DNA of 64,000 nucleotides from Aquabacterium olei (GTDB taxonomy: Bacteria; Pseudomonadota; Gammaproteobacteria; Burkholderiales; Burkholderiaceae_C), in assembly GCF_003100395.1 (NCBI RefSeq), contig NZ_CP029210.1, positions 682,001-746,000 of the forward strand. Direction: 5' to 3'. Position 1 is the first letter of the stretch; each line of letters begins with the position of its first letter. A model generated the notes under the pieces. That model had not been told where the DNA came from. It did no database searches and saw only the letters and a program-made list of their open reading frames with translations. Shown here piece after piece: positions 35,909-43,800 of this stretch. The translations under genes and the position numbers were made by a program.

Positions 35909-35984
35909 CTCACGCCGACCACCAGCCCCGTCCGGGCCGGATCGGGCCGCGGGTCTTCAACTCCATGAAGAGGACTGCCAAGTC

Positions 35985-37235
35985 ATGTTTGACCGCGCCA
36001 AGCACACCATCGCCAACGTCGATCCCGAACTGTTCGCCGCCATCCAGGCCGAGAACACCCGTCAGGAAGACCACATCGAGCTGATCGCCTCCGAGAACTA
36101 CACCTCGCCGGCGGTGATGGAAGCCCAGGGCTCCCAGCTGACCAACAAGTACGCCGAAGGCTATCCCGGCAAGCGCTACTACGGTGGCTGCGAGCACGTC
36201 GACGTCGTCGAGCAACTGGCCATCGACCGCCTGAAGCAGCTGTTCGGCGCCGAATTCGCCAACGTCCAGCCGAACTCCGGCTCGCAGGCCAACCAGGCCG
36301 TGTTCTTCGGCCTGCTGCAACCCGGCGACACCATCATGGGCCTGAGCCTGGCTGAAGGCGGCCACCTGACCCACGGCATGCCGCTGAACATGTCGGGCAA
36401 GTGGTTCAAGGTGGTGTCGTACGGCCTGAACGCCCAGGAAGACATCGACTATGACGCGATGGAAGCCCTGGCCCGTGAGCACAAGCCCAAGCTGATCATT
36501 GCCGGTGCCTCGGCCTTCGCCCTGCGCATCGATTTCGAGCGTTTCGCCAAGATCGCCAAGGAAATCGGCGCCTACTTCATGGTGGACATGGCCCACTACG
36601 CTGGCCTGATCGCCGCGGGCGTCTACCCGAACCCGGTACCCCACGCCGACGTGGTCACCTCGACCACGCACAAGAGCCTGCGCGGCCCGCGCGGCGGCAT
36701 CATCCTGATGCGCTCGGAAGAAATCGCCAAGAAGATCAACTCGGCCATCTTCCCCGGCATCCAGGGCGGCCCGCTGATGCACGTCATCGCCGGCAAGGCC
36801 GTTGCCTTCAAGGAAGCCATGTCGCCCGAGTTCAAGGCCTACCAGCAGCAGGTGGTGAAGAACGCCGCCGCGCTGGCTGAGACGCTCACGAAGCGCGGTC
36901 TGCGCATCGTTTCGGGCCGCACCGAGAGCCATGTGATGCTGGTCGACCTGCGCCCGAAGAACCTGACGGGCAAGGAAGCCGAAGCCATCCTGGGCGCCGC
37001 GCACATCACCTGCAACAAGAACGGCATCCCGAACGACCCGCAGAAGCCCATGGTCACCTCGGGCATCCGTCTGGGCTCGCCGGCCATGACCACCCGTGGT
37101 TTCAAGGAAGAGCAGGCCGTGGCCGTGGGCAACCTGATCGCCGACGTGCTGGACAACCCGCATGACGAGGCCACCATTGCCCGCGTGCGCGAGCAGGTGT
37201 CGGCCCTGACTCGCCAGTTCCCGGTCTACCGTTGA
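35985..37235 (+). CDS. glyA: Serine hydroxymethyltransferase
   Basis: GlyA (416 aa) interconverts serine and glycine, moving a one-carbon unit to tetrahydrofolate; PLP-dependent, cytosolic. [35 protein letters not shown], the PLP lysine in [14 protein letters not shown], and [15 protein letters not shown] are all present. Start [13 protein letters not shown] fits the family and follows GAAGAGGA; the longer frame from 35886 covers the riboswitch. Synthesis is expected to rise when ZTP/ZMP accumulates. A terminator follows, then nrdR. Confidence 0.98.
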   Translation: MFDRAKHTIANVDPELFAAIQAENTRQEDHIELIASENYTSPAVMEAQGSQLTNKYAEGYPGKRYYGGCEHVDVVEQLAIDRLKQLFGAEFANVQPNSGSQANQAVFFGLLQPGDTIMGLSLAEGGHLTHGMPLNMSGKWFKVVSYGLNAQEDIDYDAMEALAREHKPKLIIAGASAFALRIDFERFAKIAKEIGAYFMVDMAHYAGLIAAGVYPNPVPHADVVTSTTHKSLRGPRGGIILMRSEEIAKKINSAIFPGIQGGPLMHVIAGKAVAFKEAMSPEFKAYQQQVVKNAAALAETLTKRGLRIVSGRTESHVMLVDLRPKNLTGKEAEAILGAAHITCNKNGIPNDPQKPMVTSGIRLGSPAMTTRGFKEEQAVAVGNLIADVLDNPHDEATIARVREQVSALTRQFPVYR

Positions 37236-37265
37236 ACCGCGCGCGCATGCGTGCCTGAATGAAAG

Positions 37266-37300
37266 CCCGGCGCGGACCGCGAGTCCCCGCCGGGTTTTTT
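37266..37300 (+). terminator. Rho-independent terminator after glyA
   Basis: Outer stem CCCGGCG/CGCCGGG with an inner GGAC/GTCC hairpin, followed by TTTTTT. It lies 30 bp after the glyA stop. Confidence 0.92.
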
Positions 37301-37329
37301 GCATCCGACTGCCAGAAAGACCCATCCCG

Positions 37330-37791
37330 ATGCGTTGCCCTTTTTGCGGACACCACGACACCCAGGTTGTGGAAACGCGTGACTCGGACGAAGGCGACTC
37401 CACCCGCCGGCGCCGCAGATGCCAGTCCTGCGACAAGCGCTTCACCACCTACGAGCGCGCCGAGATCGAGCTGCCGGCCATCGTCAAACGTGACGGTCGC
37501 CGTACCGACTTCGACCGTGCCAAGCTGAAGGCCTCGCTGATGCTGGCGCTGCGCAAGCGGCCGGTGGGCGCCGAATCCGTCGAGTCGGCCATCGAGGCCA
37601 TCGAGGCCCGCTTGCGCCAGTCGGGCGACAAGGAGGTGACGTCGACGCAGCTCGGCGAGTGGGTGATGAAGGAGCTGCGCCGGCTGGACAAGGTGGCCTA
37701 CGTGCGCTTTGCCTCGGTCTACCGCAGCTTCGACGACGTCAGCGAGTTCGTGGCCGCCATCAAGGAGACCGGGAAGAAACCTACCCCTTGA
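37330..37791 (+). CDS. nrdR: Transcriptional repressor NrdR
   Basis: NrdR (153 aa) represses ribonucleotide reductase genes in response to ATP/dATP levels. The N-terminal zinc ribbon is complete (CPFCGHHD and CQSCDKRF) and is followed by the ATP-cone domain ([49 protein letters not shown]). Length is normal. It sits between glyA and the pilin operon, as in many betaproteobacteria. A small stem CCCCTT/AAGGGG spans its stop codon (37784-37800) and may slow transcription. Confidence 0.97.
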   Translation: MRCPFCGHHDTQVVETRDSDEGDSTRRRRRCQSCDKRFTTYERAEIELPAIVKRDGRRTDFDRAKLKASLMLALRKRPVGAESVESAIEAIEARLRQSGDKEVTSTQLGEWVMKELRRLDKVAYVRFASVYRSFDDVSEFVAAIKETGKKPTP

Positions 37792-37869
37792 GTGAAGGGG
37801 CGGGGGCCTCATCCCGTCGTCTGCGGGCCCCCTGAGCGACAGACGGCATGCCGCGCCGGACGAGCGGCG

Positions 37870-37897
37870 TTGTGAACTTTGTCACGCCGGATATATT
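37870..37897 (+). promoter_or_regulatory. Pilin-operon promoter overlapping a CRP/Vfr-like palindrome
   Basis: TTGTGA (37870-37875), 16-bp spacer, TATATT (37892-37897). The same bases hold TGTGA-N6-TCACG (37871-37886), one mismatch from the CRP/Vfr consensus TGTGA-N6-TCACA. The palindrome covers the -35 box and spacer, which would favour repression. The expected transcription start falls within a few bases of ATG 37905, so the mRNA may be leaderless. Confidence 0.5.
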
Positions 37898-37904
37898 CGC
37901 TTGC

Positions 37905-38483
37905 ATGAAAATGCAAGGGAAGGGGCGTCGCGAAATCGGGGTGACGCTGGTCGAACTGGTCATCACCGTCTCGGTGCTGTCCATCCTCGTGGCGGTGGCC
38001 GCGCCGGCTATCGGGCAGTTCGTGGCGCGCAGTGCCATGCAGGGACTGCAGAACGACTTCACCAGCGCGATGAACCGTGCGCGGCTGGATGCCATCAGCC
38101 GCAACACCTGCGTTTCCGTGTGCCCGCTGTCGAGCAGCACGGCCAACACCTGCGAGGCCACGGCCGCCAATCAGGGCAACTGGCATCAGGGCTGGATCAC
38201 CTACGTCAACGCCGCCTGCGGCGCCGTCCCAGCCGGTGGGCCAGCCGCTGCCGACATCATCGCGGTGCGCGAACCGGGCGCTGCGCGCTACACCCTGATC
38301 GACCAGGGCGGCAGCCCGCCTGCACAACACACCTTCAGTGCCCGCGGCCTGTTGCGGTGGTCGGGCCGCACGCTGACGCTGGCCGACACCGGCCAGGCCG
38401 ACAGCCCCCATGCCCGATGCCTGCGCCTGAGCATGCAGGGGCGTCTGATGGCCGAGATGCCTGCAAGCGGAGGAGGCTGCTGA
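37905..38483 (+). CDS. fimT: Type IV minor pilin, GspH/FimT family
   Basis: A 192-aa prepilin that probably primes type IV pilus assembly. A short basic leader ends in Gly, then VTLVELVITVSVLSILVAVAAP is the class III signal: cleavage after REIG, Glu at mature +5, hydrophobic helix. The globular part (about 35-190) has two Cys pairs and follows the GspH/FimT layout (LQNDFTSAMNRARLDAISRN). ATG 37905 or 37911 has no ribosome site. It heads the cluster with pilVWX, pilY1 and pilE, and its stop overlaps the pilV start (TGATG). Confidence 0.85.
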   Translation: MKMQGKGRREIGVTLVELVITVSVLSILVAVAAPAIGQFVARSAMQGLQNDFTSAMNRARLDAISRNTCVSVCPLSSSTANTCEATAANQGNWHQGWITYVNAACGAVPAGGPAAADIIAVREPGAARYTLIDQGGSPPAQHTFSARGLLRWSGRTLTLADTGQADSPHARCLRLSMQGRLMAEMPASGGGC

Positions 38484-39094
38484 TGGCGCGATGGAGCACA
38501 CCCGGCGGCCGTCGGCGGGCGATGCACGGTGCCACGCTGATCGAGGTGCTGGTGGCCTTGCTGATCGTGGCCCTGGGCATGGTGAGCATGGCGGCGCTGC
38601 AGTCTGCCACCCTGAAGTACCAGCGCGGATCCAGCCAGCGCGCGCTGTTGTCGGTGCTGCTGTCGGACTATGCCGAGCGTGTGCGCGCCAACCTCGATCA
38701 GGCCCCTGGGGTGGTGGCCGCATCGCCCTACCTGCATGCGGTGAACTGGTCGACCCAGGCGGCATCGGCGGTGAGTGCCGCGGCCCGCGATTGCGCGACG
38801 GAGACCTGCGATGCCGCGCAATTGGCGGCCTATGACATGGCGCAGTGGCGCGCCTCGGTGCGCCGCAGCCTGCCGCTGGGCGCGGTGTTCGTGCAGGGCA
38901 CGGCAGCGCGCGGCCTGACAGTCACTTTCATGTGGGCCGACAAGGAACTGACCGGTGCCGGCGGCACGCTCGGGGCGGCGGCCGCCAGCACCGCCGCGGC
39001 CGGCGAAGCCGCGCTCGCGTCGGCCAGCCGCTGCCCGGCCGCTGCAGGGGCCGCAGTCGGCGTGCGCTGCGCCAACTTCACGGTGATGCCATGA
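38483..39094 (+). CDS. pilV: Type IV minor pilin PilV
   Basis: A 203-aa minor pilin. The prepilin peptidase site is ATLIEVLVALLIVALGMVSM after RRAMHG, with Glu at mature +5. The rest is a GspI/PilV-like globular domain with several cysteines (CATETC, RCPAAA, VRCANF). GGAGGAGG lies just before the ATG, which overlaps the fimT stop. In Pseudomonas such proteins join PilW, PilX and PilE under PilY1 at the pilus tip and are needed for assembly and twitching. No anomaly apart from an Ala-rich loop (about 160-185). Confidence 0.85.
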   Translation: MARWSTPGGRRRAMHGATLIEVLVALLIVALGMVSMAALQSATLKYQRGSSQRALLSVLLSDYAERVRANLDQAPGVVAASPYLHAVNWSTQAASAVSAAARDCATETCDAAQLAAYDMAQWRASVRRSLPLGAVFVQGTAARGLTVTFMWADKELTGAGGTLGAAAASTAAAGEAALASASRCPAAAGAAVGVRCANFTVMP

Positions 39095-40185
39095 CGATCA
39101 CGCTTCAAGGCGGCACGCGCCGCAAGTCCCGGGGCCTGACCCTGGTCGAGCTGATGGTGGCCATGGTCATCGGCCTGGTGGTGGTGCTGGTGGCCGCACG
39201 GCTGTTTGTCGGCACGCGCAGCACGCAGAAGGGCACCGATGACGAGGCTGCGCTGTTCGAGACCGGCCAGCTCGTGCTCGAGTTGCTGGGCCGGGAGGTC
39301 AGCAACGCCGGCTTCTACCCTGTGGTCAGCGTCGAGCCGACGCCGACGGGCGGCGTGCCGTCCAGCAATGTGCTGGCCACGTACGACACCGCGGTGGCCG
39401 GCCTCAACGGGGGCGTGGTGCCGGCCGCCTATCTGCATGGCCTGTACGGCTGTGCCGACGGCAAGCTCAACGCCACCCTCAGCGGCTGTTCGGCCAATGG
39501 GGCAGGGGATCCGAGCGGTTCGGACACGCTGGTCGTTTCCTACTTCACCAACGACGCGTTCTCGCTGAACGTCGGGCACCGTGCCGATTGCAGCAACACC
39601 AACGTGGGCGACGACCCGCTGTACAACGCTGGCCGTGCGGGCACGGTCACCACGGTCAATGCATCGGGCGTGGCGGTCACGTCGGCTCGTGGCACCACCG
39701 GCCTCGCGCCGACGGCGCCCTTGCTGGTGGCCAACCGCTACTTCCTGCAGTCCATGCGCTACGTTGACGAGCGAGGCAGCACGGTGAACACCTTCGTGCT
39801 GTCATGTCAGGGCAATGCCGGCGGCGCCGCGGTGCCGCTGGTGCCCGGGGTCTTGCAGTTCACGGCGCGCTACGGGGTGCTGTCGGATGACAGCCTGCGC
39901 CCGCAGCAGTACCTGACGGCCACGGGCGTCAACGGGCTCACGGCGCTCACGCTGGCCGACGGGCGCGTGTTCCAGCCGTGGCAGCGCGTGGTGTCGGTGC
40001 GGCTGTGCGTGATGGTGCGCTCGACCGCGGCCACCCGCTTCCGCGATGGCGGCACGGGCGCCGCCAGCGTGACCGACTGCAACGGCACCGCAGTCACCCC
40101 GCCCACCGGGGTGAGCTACCGGACCTTCACCCAGGTGTTTGGCGTCAAGAACCGCCAGCTCCGCACCGTGGACCTGCCGCTGTGA
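39091..40185 (+). CDS. pilW: Type IV minor pilin PilW
   Basis: A 364-aa minor pilin of the GspJ/PilW class. The class III signal GLTLVELMVAMVIGLVVVLV follows KSRG, with Glu at +5. The large C-terminal domain contains paired cysteines (YGCADGKL, LSGCSANG, ADCSNTN, LSCQGN, LCVMV, TDCNGT) and ends VKNRQLRTVDLPL. ATG 39091 overlaps the pilV stop (ATGA); the pilX start overlaps its own stop. Part of the tip-complex operon. Confidence 0.86.
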   Translation: MTITLQGGTRRKSRGLTLVELMVAMVIGLVVVLVAARLFVGTRSTQKGTDDEAALFETGQLVLELLGREVSNAGFYPVVSVEPTPTGGVPSSNVLATYDTAVAGLNGGVVPAAYLHGLYGCADGKLNATLSGCSANGAGDPSGSDTLVVSYFTNDAFSLNVGHRADCSNTNVGDDPLYNAGRAGTVTTVNASGVAVTSARGTTGLAPTAPLLVANRYFLQSMRYVDERGSTVNTFVLSCQGNAGGAAVPLVPGVLQFTARYGVLSDDSLRPQQYLTATGVNGLTALTLADGRVFQPWQRVVSVRLCVMVRSTAATRFRDGGTGAASVTDCNGTAVTPPTGVSYRTFTQVFGVKNRQLRTVDLPL

Positions 40186-40880
40186 TCATCCGCCATCCTT
40201 CCATCCAGCGTTCCCGGGGGCCTTCCCACCTGGCCGTGGTTCGTTACCAGCGCGGCGTGGCGCTCGTCGTGGCGCTCGTGTTCATCGTCGCCCTGGCCGG
40301 CATCGCCTTGTTGAGTGCGCGCTCGGCGTTGATGGGCGAGTCGGTGTCGCGCAACCAGCTCGACATCCAGGTGGCCCGCCAGTCTGCCGAGGCCGCCTTG
40401 CGGGATGCCGAGAAGGACCTGCTGCTGCCTTCTGGCAGTGCGCCAGCCGGCGCGGTGTGTCCGCGCGGGGATGATCGACCGGTGCTCAACCAGATCGCCC
40501 GCTTCAGCACGGCATGCCGGCGCGGGCAGTGCAGCCTGTCGGACAGCGCCCGCCTGGCCGCCGACTTCTCGACCGCCTCGCCCACCTCTGTCGGAGAGGC
40601 CTGGTGGCCGGTCGCGCAAGGCGGCCAGTGGAACAACACGGTGGCCACGAAACCATCTCGCGGCAGCGCAGGCACGTGTGCCAACTTCGACGGTGCGGTG
40701 CCCCTGGGCACGTTCACGGGCACCGCGGCGATTTCCGGTGTGGCGCGCCAGCCTGAATACCTGATCGAGCCGATCCGCCGCGGCGAGTCCTTCTTCTTTC
40801 GCATCACGGCCCGCGGCTTCGGCTACCGGCTCGGCACCGAGGTGGTCCTGCAGAGCTACTTCCTCGTGCCGCCACTGTGA
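40182..40880 (+). CDS. pilX: Type IV pilus assembly protein PilX
   Basis: A 232-aa protein of the PilX/GspK-like minor pilin group. The N-terminal part has GVALVVALVFIVALAGIALLSA after RYQR; the leader lacks the usual Gly-Phe and the helix has no Glu at +5, as is common for PilX/GspK-type minor pilins. The body contains RQSAEAALRDAEKDLL, the recognised PilX N-terminal helix. The start is GTG 40182, overlapping the pilW stop (GTGA). Four cysteines probably form disulfides in the periplasm. Confidence 0.83.
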   Translation: MIIRHPSIQRSRGPSHLAVVRYQRGVALVVALVFIVALAGIALLSARSALMGESVSRNQLDIQVARQSAEAALRDAEKDLLLPSGSAPAGAVCPRGDDRPVLNQIARFSTACRRGQCSLSDSARLAADFSTASPTSVGEAWWPVAQGGQWNNTVATKPSRGSAGTCANFDGAVPLGTFTGTAAISGVARQPEYLIEPIRRGESFFFRITARGFGYRLGTEVVLQSYFLVPPL

Positions 40881-43800
40881 GCCCGACCATGCACCTGTCC
40901 TCTTCCCCTGCCATGCTTGCGCACGCTGTTCTTCGTCTGGGTCGCCGCGCGGTGTTCGCGCTGGTTGCGGTGTCTGCCGGTTGCTGGCTGGCCGCCCAGG
41001 CACAGACGACGGTGTCGTCGTACTTCGCTTCCACGCCGCTGTCGGCCTATCCACCCAATGTGGGCTACGGGGTGGGCGGGCCCATGATGATGCTGACCGC
41101 ATCGCGTGACCAGTCGCTGTTCTCGCCGATCTACACCGACTACGAGGACATCGACGGCGACGGGGTCGACGATTACACCTTCAAGCCGACGTTCCGTTAC
41201 TACGGCTATTTCGATCCGGTGAAGTGCTACAGCTACAACGCGTCGCATGCCGGGGGCGCGCGCTTCGAGCCGGCCATCGCGGTGGCGAGCACCACCACGC
41301 ACGCGTGCCCGACGACGGGGAGTTACTGGAGCGGCAACTTCCTGAACTGGGCCACGATGACGCGCATCGACGTGGTGCGCAAGATGATGTACGGGGGCTT
41401 CCGCCGGGAGGACACGTCGACCGACACCACGCTCGAGATGGCGCAGATGTCGCAGGACGCGCACTCGTTCGTGAAGTACTACGCCGGCTCGGACGTTCGC
41501 AACTACACCCCGTTTGCCTTCGACACGGATCTGGCTCGCGCGGGGCTCACCATCTGCAGCCGCAGCACGCAGAACAGCGACCCGACGGCAAGCTCACCCG
41601 GTGCGCCTGTCATGCGTGTGGTCAAGGGGAACTACAGCCTGTGGGCGACCATTCCCGGCACTGTGTGCCGATGGAGTTCGGAGTTGAGCGGGTTCAGCTT
41701 CGGTGCGAAGGCCACCGCGTTCTACACGAAGTACGGCCCCAACCAGGGCGTGTCGACCACCGATCCGACGGCACACCGCTCGAGCCTGCCGACGCTGTCC
41801 ACGAATGGCGCCACCTACAGCTCGGGCGGGACGACCGTGGGGCCGGAACTGGCCATCCGCGTCAAGGTGTGCAACGCCAGCCTGCTGGGCAGTGAGCGCT
41901 GTCAGGCTTACGGCACGGCGGCCTCGCCGGTGCTCAAGCCAGTGGGCCTGCTGCAGGAGTTCGGCACGACGCGCAGCACCACGCAGGCCCCGCGCGCGGA
42001 GTTCGGCCTGATCACCGGCAGCTATGACTCCAACCTGCGCGGCGGGGCGCTGCGCAAGAACATCGGCTCGCTCAACGACGAAATCGACCCGGCCACCGGG
42101 CGTTTGTGCCACCGCATGCCCGCCACCGGCCGGCCCAGCACCTGCGGCACGGGCGGCATCCTCGCATCGTTCGATGCGATCCGCCTGTATGACACTGGCA
42201 ACTACGGCGCCACGAAGCCGTCCGGCTCCGGCGACTGGGTGCACCCCAGCGTGGTGGGCAATGGCAACTTCGCCTCCTGGGGCAACCCGATGTCGGAGAT
42301 GGTGGTGCAGGCCCTGTCCTACCTGGCCGGGCAGGACGTGGCCAACCCCACCTCGACCACCCGGGACGCGGCCGTCGGGCTGCCGACCGGTGTGACACGC
42401 CGCGACCCCTTGAACGACGACCTGACCGACGCCGTTTCGGGCTTGACCCGCAAGGCGCTGTACGGCCGTGGCATCTGCCGCGCCAGCAACCTGCTGGCGA
42501 TCTCCAGCGGCACGATGAGCTACGACACGGACGAGTCGGGTGGCACCGAAGATGTCTATGAGTTGTTCTCCCGCTTTGGCAGCCTGAACGGCTTGTCGGG
42601 CCAGACCTTGGCACGCCTGACCGACCAGATCGGCAGCCACGAGGGCATCAACGGGACATCGCGTTCGGTCGGCTCGAACGCCGGGGCCTATGGCGAAGAC
42701 TGCACGGCCAAACCCATCGGGGCAGGCAACGTCGTGGGCGGCGCCTACTCCGCAGGCCTGGCCGGTGTGGCCGGGGTCTGCCCCGAAGCGCCCGGCATCA
42801 AGGGCAGCTACCTGGGTGCCGGCGCCGCGTTCTACGCCAACACGCGCGCCATCCGTGAAGTGGGTGGGGGCGGTCGCACCACCGAGTTGAACGCCGCCAC
42901 GGGCGGTACCGTGCTGCAAAGCCGCCTGCCGGCGACGGCCCTGCGCGTCAAGACCTACGCTGCCTCGCTGGCCGGTGGCGTGGCGCGCATCGAGGTGCCC
43001 ATTCCCGGCACGTCGCGCAAGGTCTACATCACGCCGGAGAGCTCGTGGAACCACGGGGTCGCCGAGGGCCTGATTCCGGGGGCGATGCTGACCTTCCGGT
43101 CCATCTACTCGAGCTCGGATTCCGGCGCCTATGTGGTCACCTGGAACGACACCCAGTTCGGTGGCGACTACGACATGGACCTGGTCGGTTTCATCCGCTG
43201 GCGGCTCACCCCCGCCGCGGGTGGGGCGTATGACCTTGAAGTCCTGACCGACGTGCTCAACCACAACGCCGGCGCGCAGGGCTCGCATGGCTTCAGTGTG
43301 ATCGGGGCCGACGCACCGCCCAGCACGAGCTACCGTGGGGACGGCCGTTACCTCACGCATGGTTCGAACGGCTGGCAATCGGCCGGAACGTGTGCGAGTG
43401 CAACGCGCGGCACGGCCTTGTTTGCCACCCGCTGTAACTTCGTCGACCAGGGCATGCCCACGACGACGAGCACCAGCAGCCCGACACCGGACGGCTATGC
43501 CTGGCCCACCGGTGTGTCGATCGGGGGGGGCGCCAAGCAGACGGTCGGCTTCATCGACGACACCACCGCGCCGCTGACCACCACGGCCCGCACGCTGTTC
43601 CGTGTGTCGAGCGGGGTGGACGCCGTGACGCTGCGCGATCCCCTCTGGTACATGGCCAAGTACGGCAGCTTCGACACCGGCGAGACCGCGTTTGCGGCCT
43701 CGACATCGACCATGCCGCAGACCCGGACGGGCACCACCGCGGTGAACTGGGACAAGGAAAACAACAATGGCCAGGCTTGTGCGAGCGGCACGGTGTGCTC

